This document shows, piece by piece, positions 34,495 to 44,001 of a DNA stretch of 44,244 bases. The notes under the pieces were generated by a model. The model was not told the origin of the DNA. It searched no databases and worked only from the letters and a program-made list of their open reading frames with translations. Positions within the stretch are counted from its first letter, which is position 1. Each line of letters begins with the position of its first letter. The position numbers and the translations under genes are program-made. This DNA is from Bacteroidota bacterium (GTDB lineage Bacteria; Bacteroidota; Bacteroidia; Palsa-965): assembly GCA_003153435.1 (NCBI GenBank), contig PLYR01000018.1, forward strand, positions 1 through 44,244. Direction: 5' to 3'.

Positions 34495-36378
34495 ATGAAA
34501 GCACAACATATACTCCTATGGATCCCTATGCTAAGTATAGGATTCAATTCTAATGCACAAAGCCAGGAAGAACAAATTTATAAGAATATTCAGTTTCATA
34601 AAGCAGGGGATGCCTTGCTTTCTTCCGAGATCCTGATACCCTGTAAAGGTCTCATTAATAACCCATCAGCGGATCTGAATTGGATTCCGGGTCTGGTCCA
34701 TGAAATGAAAGAATCTGATCCGAAAGAGATCAATCAGGATCAGCTGGCGAAGATCAGAGCCGAAGCGTTTGCGAAAAAGATGAAACAGGAAAGGGGTCCT
34801 TCAGGTAATGGGAATTCCGGATCGCTAGCTGTTACACCCAATCTAGGCGTTAATTACATTGCCAACAAGAGCAATGGATGGAGCCCGCTGGATAATCATG
34901 TGGCGATTTCCAATAAAGGAATCATCATCAGTGTTGCCAATGATACCTTCGAGATAGACGACAGCACCGGTAATAACCTGTACTATAATACACTGAATAC
35001 GCTGATTAATGATCCTACTATTCCCAATGCCTGTGACCCGAATATTGTATATGATGCCGGGGCAGATCGTTTTATCTTTTATTGTCAGGAGGTGACCAGT
35101 TCAGGAGGTCCGAACCATATGATGGTATTTTTTTCTAAAACCAATAACCCGGCCACCGGAGGATGGTACTATTTCAAACTGAGTGGAGATCCTCTAAGCA
35201 CAGGGGATGATGCAGACTATCCTAAACTTGCAGTGACCGATAAAGACCTTTATATCAGCAGCAATCTTTTTGGAAGTGGAGGATCGTTCGATCAGGCCAT
35301 TGTATGGCAGATTCAGAAGAGTGGGGGATATTCAGGAGGTACATTAGCCACCAAGCTCTGGTCAGGAATAGTAAGCTCCCCCTTTACAGTAATGCCGGTA
35401 GGAGAAGGTCAGGGGAACCCGTATGGACCCGGATGCTGGATGGTTGCTACCAATTCCTCCTCGGGATCAGCCATCGAACTTTATCAGACCACCAATGATG
35501 AGGCCAATAGTCCGACCATGAATCATTACAGCGTTACCACTACTGCATATTCTGCAGCGGGAAATACTCCTCAGAAGGGAACCAGTACCCAGTTAAAGAT
35601 CACAGATGCGCGGGCCCTTTCCGGATTTTACCTGAACGGCCTTATTCATTTTACATTCAATTCCCAGGATGCCAGCGGAAATACTGCCATCGACTACAAC
35701 CGTTTGGATGTAAATGCCAAAACAAATACCTCAAAGCTATTCTCTGTTAATGGAACTGATTTCGGTTATCCCGCAGTTGCTTCTTATACTGCCGACGGAG
35801 TAACCAATGATAAATCGGTTATGATTGGTTATGCAGCCTGCAGTTCCAGTATGTATCCCGAAATGCGGGTGGTGAGTTGCGATGATGGAATGAACTTCGG
35901 AACAGCGATCACTGTCAAAGCCGGTCTGAATTATGTGAGCGGATCCAGTACCGAAAGATGGGGAGATTATTCAGGCATGTGCCGCCGGCATAACAGTCCA
36001 CAAGCCTGTTGCTGGATGTCGGGTTCTTACGGAAACGCGTCCAATACCTGGGAAGCTTATGTGGCTCAGATTCATGATGCAGGTTTTGCGACAAATATCC
36101 AGGAGCCTGTTTCAAAACAATTGGAGCTAAAAACCTTTCCGAATCCGGTAAAAGATATTTTTACAGTGGACTTCACTTCCGATCAGGATGTAAACATCAA
36201 TGTGAGCATTTACGATATGGAAGGGCGTGTGGTAAAAGATCTTTATACAGGCTTCTGCCACCAGGGAGAAAATACATTCTGGTTCAACAAGGCGAACTTG
36301 AGTTCAGGAAGTTATATACTTAGGATCCAGGCCGGGGATAACAAGCTTCTGCATCAGAAGATCGTAATTGCTGAATAA
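34495..36378 (+). CDS. Secreted protein with type IX secretion sorting domain
   Basis: This 627-residue exported protein (signal ILLWIPMLSIGFNSNAQ) has a large beta-rich central region with SNGWSPLDNHVAISNKGI, CDPNIVYDAGADRFIFY and YPKLAVTDKDLYISSN, a beta-propeller-like pattern. The last 80 residues are a type A Por sorting domain (LKTFPNPVKDIFTVDF near residue 545, ending SSGSYILRIQAGDNKLLHQK). The domain directs export and attachment through the type IX system. The function of the propeller is not known; surface binding is likely. It converges with purQ, six bases away. Confidence 0.82.
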   Translation: MKAQHILLWIPMLSIGFNSNAQSQEEQIYKNIQFHKAGDALLSSEILIPCKGLINNPSADLNWIPGLVHEMKESDPKEINQDQLAKIRAEAFAKKMKQERGPSGNGNSGSLAVTPNLGVNYIANKSNGWSPLDNHVAISNKGIIISVANDTFEIDDSTGNNLYYNTLNTLINDPTIPNACDPNIVYDAGADRFIFYCQEVTSSGGPNHMMVFFSKTNNPATGGWYYFKLSGDPLSTGDDADYPKLAVTDKDLYISSNLFGSGGSFDQAIVWQIQKSGGYSGGTLATKLWSGIVSSPFTVMPVGEGQGNPYGPGCWMVATNSSSGSAIELYQTTNDEANSPTMNHYSVTTTAYSAAGNTPQKGTSTQLKITDARALSGFYLNGLIHFTFNSQDASGNTAIDYNRLDVNAKTNTSKLFSVNGTDFGYPAVASYTADGVTNDKSVMIGYAACSSSMYPEMRVVSCDDGMNFGTAITVKAGLNYVSGSSTERWGDYSGMCRRHNSPQACCWMSGSYGNASNTWEAYVAQIHDAGFATNIQEPVSKQLELKTFPNPVKDIFTVDFTSDQDVNINVSIYDMEGRVVKDLYTGFCHQGENTFWFNKANLSSGSYILRIQAGDNKLLHQKIVIAE

Positions 36379-36384
36379 AAAAAA

Positions 36385-37077
36385 CTAGCTGGTAACCAGA
36401 CTGAGCAGGGAGTTGAAAATTAAAAGCCCGTCTGAGTTATGCAAGACTGAATCAGAAGCACGTTCGGGGTGAGGCATCATCCCGAACACATTTTTACGGT
36501 CATTACATACTCCGGCAATATTTTCCAGAGACCCGTTCGGATTTGATTCCGGTGTAACCTGCCCATTTTCCTCACAATAGCGGAACAGGATTTGTCCATT
36601 CTCATTCATCTTTCGGAGCACCGCTGCATCGGCAAAGTAGCTTCCTTCGCCATGGGCGATGGGAATACGGAGTGCCTTGTTTTTGGGAACTGCGGAGGTG
36701 AGGAGGGTATCTTTGTTTTCTGCTTTGATGAAAACATTCTTGCAGCTGAATTTAAGTTCGGTGTTCCGAAGCAATGCACCCGGAACAAGGCCTGCTTCAC
36801 AGAGAATCTGAAACCCGTTACAGACTCCGAAAAGATATCCTCCCTTGTCTGCAAATTCCATGACTTCACTCATGATTGGTGAAAAGCGTGCAATGGCTCC
36901 TGAGCGGAGATAATCGCCATAGGAAAATCCACCTGGCAGCACAATGAAGTCGGCATTATGAAGGTTATGGTCTTTATGCCATAATTCAACTACTTCCTGT
37001 TTCAGTATATTCCTCAGCACATAAATCATATCCTGATCACAGTTCGAACCGGGAAAAACAACGACACCAAATTTCAT
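36385..37077 (-). CDS. purQ: Phosphoribosylformylglycinamidine synthase subunit PurQ
   Basis: This is the glutaminase subunit for step four of purine synthesis. Starting at the ATG at 37077 gives MKFGVVVFPGSNCDQD and 230 residues, the usual PurQ length; ATG 37083 is also possible, and a TTG at 37104 is unlikely. The class I amidotransferase triad is visible: Cys in FGVCNGFQILCEAG, and the His and Glu in MMPHPERASD. It lies 40 bases after the DUF6427-like gene on the same strand, with purD further upstream. Confidence 0.94.
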   Translation of the reverse strand: MKFGVVVFPGSNCDQDMIYVLRNILKQEVVELWHKDHNLHNADFIVLPGGFSYGDYLRSGAIARFSPIMSEVMEFADKGGYLFGVCNGFQILCEAGLVPGALLRNTELKFSCKNVFIKAENKDTLLTSAVPKNKALRIPIAHGEGSYFADAAVLRKMNENGQILFRYCEENGQVTPESNPNGSLENIAGVCNDRKNVFGMMPHPERASDSVLHNSDGLLIFNSLLSLVTS

Positions 37078-37117
37078 ATTCATCTGTTTTTGTAGGGATA
37101 TCAAAGATAATGAAAAT

Positions 37118-38116
37118 TTACTTCTTCAGATACACGCTTAGGTGTACGCCAAGGATGGCGAGAAGCATCAAGGTAAAAATTAATTCCGCAACCCATGCCC
37201 TGCGAATCTGGAGGAAGAAATTGGAGACAAAAACGGAGAGAGGAATGGCTGTCAGAATCAGGGAAGGTGGACCAATGACTGAATTTGGGTAGATGGAGAT
37301 GGCACAAAGCAGAAAGCACCAGAAAAGAAGAGAAAAGGTTTTTTTTGTTTTCAGAGGCATGATCTGACTGCTGTTTACAATCCTGATCAGGGCTCCAAGC
37401 ACAACAGTTCCCAGGATGATATAAAGCCAGATGTAGAGTCTGGAAACAGGGAACAGAATTTCCTTCTCCCGGAAAGGCCCTTTCAGGAGGTGGAAGGTTA
37501 GTGAACTCAGAGTGTCGTGCATAAAAAAATAGGTAAATGCATAGATCCAGGGAAGGCAAAGTCCAAGGAGAGCCACGACATACTCCTGCCAGATAAATGG
37601 TCTGAATAAGATAAGAGTCACCCATATAAACAGGAACAAAAACAATGCAGGAAGGTATAGCAGGGAAGCAATACCGATCAGCATGCCCGCATTGAAGGTT
37701 TCACTCAATGCAGAGTCTTTTCTGTAGGTATTGAAGAGTTCGTGACTGGCTGCAATCAGGAGTAAATTGGCCAGTACTACCGGATGAAGGGTCAGTAATG
37801 TCCCACAAAAGCCTGTATATAACAGATAGAAAAGAGCCGGAAGGTAGGTCTTCCGGGGGAGCAGGTTATGCTGATTCACAATGTAGTTGATCCAGAAGGC
37901 TGATAAAACACTCAGGCACAGGCTCAGGAACACAGAAACGTAATAAAAGTGGTTAGTTACCTCAGATAGGGCCTTGTACATGGGCATTTGACCAACAGCA
38001 GGTAAAAGCCCGGATGTGGTATGGTAAATAGGGCTGAAAGCCCATAAAAAAAGTGCAAAAAGAGGCACTTTGACAATGGCAGAAGGGCTGTAGGTCTTGA
38101 AGCTAGTTACCAGCAT
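37118..38116 (-). CDS. Multi-pass membrane protein (DUF6427-like)
   Basis: This 332-residue protein has about nine hydrophobic helices (IVKVPLFALFLWAFSPIYHT, LPALFYLLYTGFCGTLLTLH, then LFLFIWVTLILFRPFIWQEY). The RPFIWQEYVVALLGLCLPW segment recalls DUF6427, a Bacteroidota family found beside purine and other core genes. No catalytic motif is seen. It lies between purQ and purD on the same strand. Its role is unknown. Confidence 0.65.
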   Translation of the reverse strand: MLVTSFKTYSPSAIVKVPLFALFLWAFSPIYHTTSGLLPAVGQMPMYKALSEVTNHFYYVSVFLSLCLSVLSAFWINYIVNQHNLLPRKTYLPALFYLLYTGFCGTLLTLHPVVLANLLLIAASHELFNTYRKDSALSETFNAGMLIGIASLLYLPALFLFLFIWVTLILFRPFIWQEYVVALLGLCLPWIYAFTYFFMHDTLSSLTFHLLKGPFREKEILFPVSRLYIWLYIILGTVVLGALIRIVNSSQIMPLKTKKTFSLLFWCFLLCAISIYPNSVIGPPSLILTAIPLSVFVSNFFLQIRRAWVAELIFTLMLLAILGVHLSVYLKK

Positions 38117-38160
38117 GATTGAAAAAACTAAGAATCATTTCCTGATTCTGAAATTATTTT

Positions 38161-38168
38161 TACTTTTG
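38161..38168 (+). promoter_or_regulatory. -7 element before the small membrane protein
   Basis: TACTTTTG matches TAnnTTTG exactly, 20 bases before the ATG at 38189. No TTG at the usual distance. Confidence 0.4.
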
Positions 38169-38188
38169 TTTCTCAAAATCAGAAACCT

Positions 38189-38377
38189 ATGTTCACACGC
38201 GCATGTTATTTTCTCGGCCGGCTTTTTGAAAAAATGTTTGATCTTTGGAGATGGCTGTATGCACACATCAGTCCGAACAAAATTTTCATCCTTTGTCTTT
38301 TTGTTGGTGTTGCAGTGTGGATCTATGTACAAGGCAAATACAACAAGGAAGCCGAAAAGAACGGTACCTACAAATAA
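38189..38377 (+). CDS. Small single-pass membrane protein
   Basis: This 62-residue ORF reads MFTRACYFLGRLFEKMFDLW, then a membrane helix (KIFILCLFVGVAVWIYVQG) and a charged tail NKEAEKNGTYK. It is the only plus-strand gene in a run of minus-strand genes and lies between the starts of the DUF6427-like gene and the end of purD. The -7 element upstream supports it. Two overlapping frames here look like shadows. The function is unknown. Confidence 0.5.
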   Translation: MFTRACYFLGRLFEKMFDLWRWLYAHISPNKIFILCLFVGVAVWIYVQGKYNKEAEKNGTYK

Positions 38378-38413
38378 ATTTTCTGCAACTCCTGATAATA
38401 CCGTTGCTCTGGA

Positions 38414-39688
38414 TTATTCCAGGTCTTTTCCTATATCTCTCCGGTAATACTTTCCCGTGTACTGAATAATTTCCGCATTTCGGAATGAATGTTTTCGTGC
38501 TTCCTCCATCGATGATCCCAGGCTTGCGATGGCAAGGACCCTGCCACCGTTAGTGACCACTTTTCCTTCTCTTTCAACTGTTCCGGCATGAAATGCAATG
38601 CTTCCGGAAACATTTTCAAGCCCGGTGATAGGATCTCCTTTTTCATATTCACCCGGATATCCGCCGGCAGTGAGCATCACGACCACAGCAGTCCTCGGAT
38701 CGGTTTCATAGGAGCGCGAATCAAGAGTGCCGGTAGCAACACCTTCAAATAAATCGAGCAGGTCGGATTTGATACGGGGCAATACCGCTTCTGTCTCCGG
38801 ATCTCCCATTCGGCAGTTGTATTCAATCACGTAAGGCTCACCTCCGCAATTCATGAGGCCGATGAAGATAAATCCTTTGTAAGGGATCTGATCGTTCTTC
38901 AATCCTTCAATAGTGGGTTTGATCACCCGGTCTTCTACTTTTTTCAGAAAAGCGGCATCTGCAAAGTGAACTGGGGAGACTGCTCCCATGCCACCGGTAT
39001 TTAATCCGGTATCTCCTTCGCCGATACGCTTATAGTCTTTGGCAGAAGGAAGTATTTTATACGATAACCCGTCGCTGAGTACGAATACTGATAGTTCAAT
39101 TCCGGCAAGAAACTCTTCGATAACCACTTTGCTTCCGGCAGCTCCGAATTTAGCATCCCGGAGCATGGCCGTCAGTTCTGCTTTCGCTTCTTTCAGATCC
39201 GATAAAATAACAACCCCTTTCCCAGCTGCGAGTCCATCGGCTTTAAGCACATAAGGGGCCTTGAGAGTGTCCAGAAAAAGGTGTCCTTCGCTAATGTTTT
39301 CAGGAGAGAAAGTTGCATATGCCGCCGTGGGAATATGATGACGCTGCATAAACTGTTTGGAGAAATCCTTACTCCCTTCCAGTTGGGCTCCTTCTTTTTG
39401 AGGGCCTATGACCGGAATATTTTTCAGAACGGGATCAGCCAGAAAATAATCGTGAATACCTTCCACCAGGGGTGCTTCAGGGCCCACCACCACCATTGTA
39501 ATTCGGTTGCTGGTGCAGAATGATCCGATACCGGAAAAGTCAAGCGGGGAGAGATTAACATTCGTTCCCCAGGCAGAGGTGCCGGCGTTTCCGGGAGCAA
39601 TAAATATCTTCCCGGTCTTAGGACTTTGAGCCAGCTTCCAGGCAAACGCATGTTCTCTTCCTCCAGAACCGATAATCAATATATTCAT
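38414..39688 (-). CDS. purD: Phosphoribosylamine-glycine ligase
   Basis: This is the second step of purine synthesis, joining glycine to phosphoribosylamine with ATP. The 424 residues show ILIIGSGGREHAFAWKL at the N-terminus. The ATP-grasp segments are YVLKADGLAAGKGVVIL, NTGGMGAVSPV and YVIEYNCRMGDPETEAVLPR. The length is typical. It begins two bases after the stop of the DUF4412 gene, so the two are co-transcribed. Confidence 0.95.
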   Translation of the reverse strand: MNILIIGSGGREHAFAWKLAQSPKTGKIFIAPGNAGTSAWGTNVNLSPLDFSGIGSFCTSNRITMVVVGPEAPLVEGIHDYFLADPVLKNIPVIGPQKEGAQLEGSKDFSKQFMQRHHIPTAAYATFSPENISEGHLFLDTLKAPYVLKADGLAAGKGVVILSDLKEAKAELTAMLRDAKFGAAGSKVVIEEFLAGIELSVFVLSDGLSYKILPSAKDYKRIGEGDTGLNTGGMGAVSPVHFADAAFLKKVEDRVIKPTIEGLKNDQIPYKGFIFIGLMNCGGEPYVIEYNCRMGDPETEAVLPRIKSDLLDLFEGVATGTLDSRSYETDPRTAVVVMLTAGGYPGEYEKGDPITGLENVSGSIAFHAGTVEREGKVVTNGGRVLAIASLGSSMEEARKHSFRNAEIIQYTGKYYRRDIGKDLE

Positions 39689-39690
39689 AC

Positions 39691-40368
39691 TTATTTGCTT
39701 CCCGGATATGGAGAAGTTTTGGGTTCCGTCTTGGTGTAGTCTGCAGGGACAGCAAACTTATCGGCAGGCACATCCTGTTTCTGAAAAGATTCAAGTTCTA
39801 CGCTGGTCTCTCCGCTCCGGGCATCTTTGGAAAAGGTTTTAACAAGGAACCCTTCCGCTCCGGCTTTTTTCATAGCCTCTGAAGTGTTGCCACGGCCCAT
39901 ATAACGAGAGCCTTTATGTGCAGCTGCATATTTTTCGTATTCAGGAATGTCCTTGGTAGTCCAGAACTCAGATACATGCCCGTTTTGGGTAACCTGAGAG
40001 TGTACACAATTATAGGTTCCTATCTTTTCATTTCCAAGAATCTTAACGGTAACGCCTGTATCGGTTGCTTCGGTCTTTTCTTTAAAATCTCTTTCGGAAT
40101 AGGTTTTGGCTTTATCATCCAGAGTGATAACCGTGGTTGGTTTGCTCTTCTGAATAATACCAACCCGGGTAAAGCCTCCGTTAGGCATCTGAGGGATGAC
40201 CATAGCTGTTTCTGTACGGGTATTCCCGTCGGCATAATAGATTGCGATTGAGCCTGTAGCGCCCATACTCGAGCTGAGTTTATACTTGATAAGTGCCCCT
40301 GTCTGAGCAGATAATGCTGAGCATGCAAGCAGAGCAAGGAGGGTAGGCCTTAGAAAAAAGTGTTTCAT
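39691..40368 (-). CDS. Secreted DUF4412 domain protein
   Basis: This 225-residue protein has a signal peptide (LRPTLLALLACSALSAQ) and a beta-rich DUF4412-type region: GSIAIYYADGNTRTETAMVI, TTVITLDDKAKTYSERDF and NGHVSEFWTTKDIPEYEKY. The family occurs widely in Bacteroidota and is periplasmic or outer-membrane associated; its function is unknown. It leads into purD with a two-base gap. A near-consensus promoter lies just upstream. Confidence 0.8.
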   Translation of the reverse strand: MKHFFLRPTLLALLACSALSAQTGALIKYKLSSSMGATGSIAIYYADGNTRTETAMVIPQMPNGGFTRVGIIQKSKPTTVITLDDKAKTYSERDFKEKTEATDTGVTVKILGNEKIGTYNCVHSQVTQNGHVSEFWTTKDIPEYEKYAAAHKGSRYMGRGNTSEAMKKAGAEGFLVKTFSKDARSGETSVELESFQKQDVPADKFAVPADYTKTEPKTSPYPGSK

Positions 40369-40390
40369 AGTGGGTTTGTTTGAACGGTTT

Positions 40391-40419
40391 CAAAGGTATT
40401 CATTTTCCCTATAATACAA
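40391..40419 (-). promoter_or_regulatory. Promoter of the DUF4412-purD unit
   Basis: On the minus strand TTG (40419-40417) and TACCTTTG (40398-40391) are 18 bases apart, a perfect -7 element, 22 bases before the ATG. Confidence 0.65.
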
Positions 40420-40441
40420 GGGGAGGAATCACAGGAATCCT

Positions 40442-40449
40442 TACATTTG
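40442..40449 (+). promoter_or_regulatory. -7 element of the tolC-like operon
   Basis: TACATTTG matches TAnnTTTG exactly, 24 bases before the ATG at 40474. The -33 region has no TTG. Confidence 0.5.
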
Positions 40450-40473
40450 ACGCGCTTTAGTGTTTAGCTTATT

Positions 40474-41910
40474 ATGAAATCAGCCCTTATTCTTTATAGC
40501 TTTTTGTTATCGGTTCTTTTCGCCGGGACCACCCATGCCCAGAATGCAGGCAATCCCTGGACGTTGCAGCAATGTATTGATTATGCGCTGAAGAATAATC
40601 TTCAGATCCGTCAGACAGAGCTCGGGCAGGAGACGAATAAAGTAATTCTGGCCCAGGACAAGGCAAATCTCCTCCCTTCACTGAATGCTTCTGCTTATCA
40701 CAACTATAATTTCGGGCGTACCATCGACCCATACACGAATACGTTTGCGAACAGTGAGGTACTCTCTGAGAATTTTTCAGTGAGTTCAGGTCTTGTATTG
40801 TTCAACGGTTTACAAAAGGTAAATACCATCAAACAGGGGCAATTTGATCTTCTATCGAGCAAGGAGGATGTGGACAAGATGAAAAATGATATTTCCTTGA
40901 ACATTGCAAGTGCTTATCTGCAAATTCTCTTTAGCGACGAGCTGCTCACGGTAGCCATCAATCAGGTTGGGATTTCGCAAATTCAGGTTGAGCGCACCAA
41001 GAAGCTGGTTGATGCCGGTGCCTTAGCCAAAGGGAATTTGCTTCAGCTTCAGGCCCAGCTTGCCGGTGATCAGTTGAGTCAAGCTAATGCACAGAATCAG
41101 GTCGACTTGTCGTACCTAAACCTCATTCAGCTTCTGGATATGGATAGTGTGGGTGGATTTTCAATTGTTAAACCGGCTCTCAGCATGCCCTCTGAAACAT
41201 TGCTTAGTGTCGGACCCGCCCATATATACAGCATGGCGGTTGCCACACAGCCTGCCGTAAAAAGTGCCGAGTATAAGCTCAAAAGCTCTGATATGCAGTT
41301 AAAGATTGCGAAAGGCGGTGCTTATCCAAGGCTATCTATCATAGGTTCTCTGGCAACCGGTTATTCCGGAGCTGACAAGCAATTGGTGGGTACTCCGGTA
41401 ATCACCGGCGCACAACCCAACGGGGACGTGACCGCGACTGGGGTCTTGGTTTATACTCCCATTTATAACATTCAGACTGAAGTAGTGCCGTTTACGGATC
41501 AACTCTCCAGCAATTTTAACAGAAGTGTTGGATTTAGTCTGACTGTTCCAATTTTCAACGGTTATCAGACCCATGCGAATATTCAAAAGGCTATCATCCA
41601 GTATAAGACTGCTGATCTGAACCTGAAAATGCAGGAACTGCAACTCCGTAAGACGATTCAACAGGCTTATGCCGATGCCAATGCTGCCCTAATTAAATAT
41701 CAGGCGACGAAAAAAGCAGTGGAGTCCACACAGGAAGCCTTCAAATACATTGATCAGAAGTTTAATGTGGGGATGGTGAACTCACTGGATTATAATGATG
41801 CAAAAAACAAGCTCGTCAAAGCAGAATCTGATTTACTTCAGGCCAAGTACGATTATATTTTTAAAATAAAGGTTCTGGATTTTTACCAAGGCAAGCCACT
41901 CACACTCTAA
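40474..41910 (+). CDS. TolC family outer membrane efflux protein
   Basis: This 478-residue protein has a signal peptide (FLLSVLFAGTTHAQ) and the two-fold TolC repeat: WTLQQCIDYALKNNLQIRQTE, long helices with many Gln and Ala, and VGFSLTVPIFNGYQTHANIQ at the start of the second strand set. It forms the outer membrane channel of a tripartite exporter. The adaptor gene follows after six bases and tsaB after that. No inner membrane pump is present in the window. Confidence 0.9.
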   Translation: MKSALILYSFLLSVLFAGTTHAQNAGNPWTLQQCIDYALKNNLQIRQTELGQETNKVILAQDKANLLPSLNASAYHNYNFGRTIDPYTNTFANSEVLSENFSVSSGLVLFNGLQKVNTIKQGQFDLLSSKEDVDKMKNDISLNIASAYLQILFSDELLTVAINQVGISQIQVERTKKLVDAGALAKGNLLQLQAQLAGDQLSQANAQNQVDLSYLNLIQLLDMDSVGGFSIVKPALSMPSETLLSVGPAHIYSMAVATQPAVKSAEYKLKSSDMQLKIAKGGAYPRLSIIGSLATGYSGADKQLVGTPVITGAQPNGDVTATGVLVYTPIYNIQTEVVPFTDQLSSNFNRSVGFSLTVPIFNGYQTHANIQKAIIQYKTADLNLKMQELQLRKTIQQAYADANAALIKYQATKKAVESTQEAFKYIDQKFNVGMVNSLDYNDAKNKLVKAESDLLQAKYDYIFKIKVLDFYQGKPLTL

Positions 41911-41916
41911 GGAAAT

Positions 41917-43308
41917 ATGAGCACAAAGAAATTACTGATCATCATCGGCATCCTGGCTGGGATTATGACCATTCTTCTCCTGGTCTTCAAGTCGAATTCA
42001 GGGGCAGCTATGGAAGTATCCACAGAGAAGACGGTGCTTCGGAATATCACGGAAACAGTTTCCGCAAACGGGAAGGTACAGCCTGAAATAGGGGTCAAAA
42101 TCAGCTCGGATGTTTCAGGTGAAATTGTAGAACTCGCTGCTAAGGCGGGGATGAAAGTGCAGAAAGGCGATCTGCTGGTAAAAATTAATCCGGTAATTTA
42201 TCAGAGTACGGTAGAGCGGATGGCTGCATCCCTGAACATGTCAAAAGCCAACCTCGAAAATTCAAAGGCACACCTGGTACAGAGCAAGGCCAACGAGGTG
42301 AATCAGGAAGCTTCCTTTAACCGGAATAAAAAATTATTTGATCAGCAAGCCATCTCCCAGTCGGATATGGATGCTGCCAGAGCCTCCTATGAAGGTGCAA
42401 AGGCCGATGTGGAAGCTTCTGCAGAAAATGTCCGCGCCGCTGAATTCACTATTCAAAGCAGTGAGGCGTCTCTGAAGGAAGCAAGCGATAACCTGGCTAA
42501 GACCAATATCTATTCTCCGGTTTCCGGAACCATTACCAAGCTGAATGTTGAAAAAGGAGAACGCGTAGTAGGAACCTCTCAGATGGCCGGTACTGAGATG
42601 ATGACGATTGCTGATTTGAATGCCATGGAAGTAAATGTAGATGTGAATGAAAATGACATCGTCCGCATCCATAATGCGGATACAGCCGATATTGAAGTAG
42701 ATGCATACAATCACCGGAAATTTAAAGGAATCGTTACAGAAGTGTCGAGCTCTGCAAATACCACTGGTGTATCTACCGATCAGGTAACCAATTTCACGGT
42801 GAAAATCAGAATCCTTTCATCTTCCTATCAGGATTTGGTGGATCCAGCCAATTCCCACTTGTCGCCTTTCCGTACGGGGATGTCTGCAACGGTCGACATC
42901 CGTACTAAATCAGAAAAAAATGTACTGGCTGTTGCTATCCAGGCGGTGACTACCCGGAGCGACAGTTCTCTGCTGGAGAAAGGGAAGAAAGATGGAAAGA
43001 AAAATTCTGGTGATGATGAAGATGCCATGGTGGTCACCGATGCCAAAGAAAAGGCCGGTCATAAATCCCAGGATGAGGTGAAACCGGAAGAGTGTGTGTT
43101 TGTATTCGATAAAGGCAAAGCCAGACTGCGGAAAGTGAAGACGGGTATACAGGACAATAATTATATTCAGATTATAAGCGGACTGAAGCCCGGGGATGAA
43201 GTGATTTCAGCTCCTTACACAGCAGTGTCCAAATTGCTTAAAGACGGTTCTTCCATTGAAAAGGTTGACAAGGAACAACTGTACAAAAACAAACTAAAGA
43301 CCAACTGA
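41917..43308 (+). CDS. Periplasmic adaptor subunit of a tripartite efflux system (MacA/HlyD-like)
   Basis: This 463-residue protein has an N-terminal anchor (LLIIIGILAGIMTILLLVF) and a biotinyl-lipoyl-like half (VKISSDVSGEIVELAAKAGM, then VQKGDLLVKINP). A helical hairpin follows (residues about 95-190, heptad Ala/Glu/Lys-rich), then the second lipoyl half (NIYSPVSGTITKLNVEKGER) and beta-barrel domain. A charged, Lys/Asp-rich insertion near residues 345-390 is unusual. It links the TolC-like channel to an inner membrane ABC or RND pump not found here. Confidence 0.88.
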   Translation: MSTKKLLIIIGILAGIMTILLLVFKSNSGAAMEVSTEKTVLRNITETVSANGKVQPEIGVKISSDVSGEIVELAAKAGMKVQKGDLLVKINPVIYQSTVERMAASLNMSKANLENSKAHLVQSKANEVNQEASFNRNKKLFDQQAISQSDMDAARASYEGAKADVEASAENVRAAEFTIQSSEASLKEASDNLAKTNIYSPVSGTITKLNVEKGERVVGTSQMAGTEMMTIADLNAMEVNVDVNENDIVRIHNADTADIEVDAYNHRKFKGIVTEVSSSANTTGVSTDQVTNFTVKIRILSSSYQDLVDPANSHLSPFRTGMSATVDIRTKSEKNVLAVAIQAVTTRSDSSLLEKGKKDGKKNSGDDEDAMVVTDAKEKAGHKSQDEVKPEECVFVFDKGKARLRKVKTGIQDNNYIQIISGLKPGDEVISAPYTAVSKLLKDGSSIEKVDKEQLYKNKLKTN

Positions 43309-43312
43309 TCCA

Positions 43313-43993
43313 GTGCCACTGCTGCTGAGTCTGGAAACCTCCACACGTATGTGTTCTGTTGCTCTTTCTGAAAACGGAAGACTTCTTGGGCTGAAAGAAC
43401 TCGGTGGTGAATATTCTCACGCCGAAAATCTGACTCTTTTTATTGAAGATGTTTTTCTCACTGCAAACCGAAAAATCGGAGAGCTGGATGCTGTTGCAAT
43501 CAGTAAAGGGCCGGGTTCATATACCGGATTAAGGATTGGGGTTTCTACTGCGAAAGGACTCTGCTTTGCTTTGGGAATTCCGCTGATAGGTGTCGGGACA
43601 CTGGAGGCTTTGTTTTCAGCCTTTCAGACCTTGGCGAAGATGGATGAAGATGTAAAAGTATTCTGCCCGATGTTAGATGCCAGACGAATGGAAGTCTACT
43701 GCCAGCTGTTCGATGAAACCGGAAATGAAATAGAACCGGTCTCAGCTAAGATAATTGTTGCCGATTCTTTTTTGAATCATCTTGAAAAAGGAAAAGTTGT
43801 GTTCTTCGGTGAGGGTGCAATGAAATGCAGGGAAATGATCAAACACCCCAATGCCGTGTTTGTGGATGATATAGTTCCTTCAGCAAAATATATGATCCGG
43901 CTTGCAGAACAGCGATTTGAAAAGAAGGTGTTTGAAGATGTTGCCTATTTCGAACCTTTTTACCTGAAAGAATTCCATACAGGCGCTAAGTAA
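43313..43993 (+). CDS. tsaB: tRNA threonylcarbamoyladenosine biosynthesis protein TsaB
   Basis: This partner of TsaD in forming t6A at position 37 of ANN-decoding tRNAs has 226 residues with the ASKHA-type N-terminus LLSLETSTRMCSVALSENG. HAENLTLFIEDVF and the family hallmark AISKGPGSYTGLRIGVSTAKG are also present. The GTG start lies four bases after the adaptor stop, so it is probably translated by coupling. The TsaB-type C-terminal half is shorter and less conserved, as usual. Confidence 0.93.
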   Translation: MPLLLSLETSTRMCSVALSENGRLLGLKELGGEYSHAENLTLFIEDVFLTANRKIGELDAVAISKGPGSYTGLRIGVSTAKGLCFALGIPLIGVGTLEALFSAFQTLAKMDEDVKVFCPMLDARRMEVYCQLFDETGNEIEPVSAKIIVADSFLNHLEKGKVVFFGEGAMKCREMIKHPNAVFVDDIVPSAKYMIRLAEQRFEKKVFEDVAYFEPFYLKEFHTGAK

Positions 43994-44001
43994 CTCTACT
44001 T

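Noticed and set aside
38097-38469. 116- and 74-codon plus-strand frames overlapping the small membrane protein
   Set aside because: They lack signal or domain patterns and overlap the frame that has a -7 element and a clean membrane helix.
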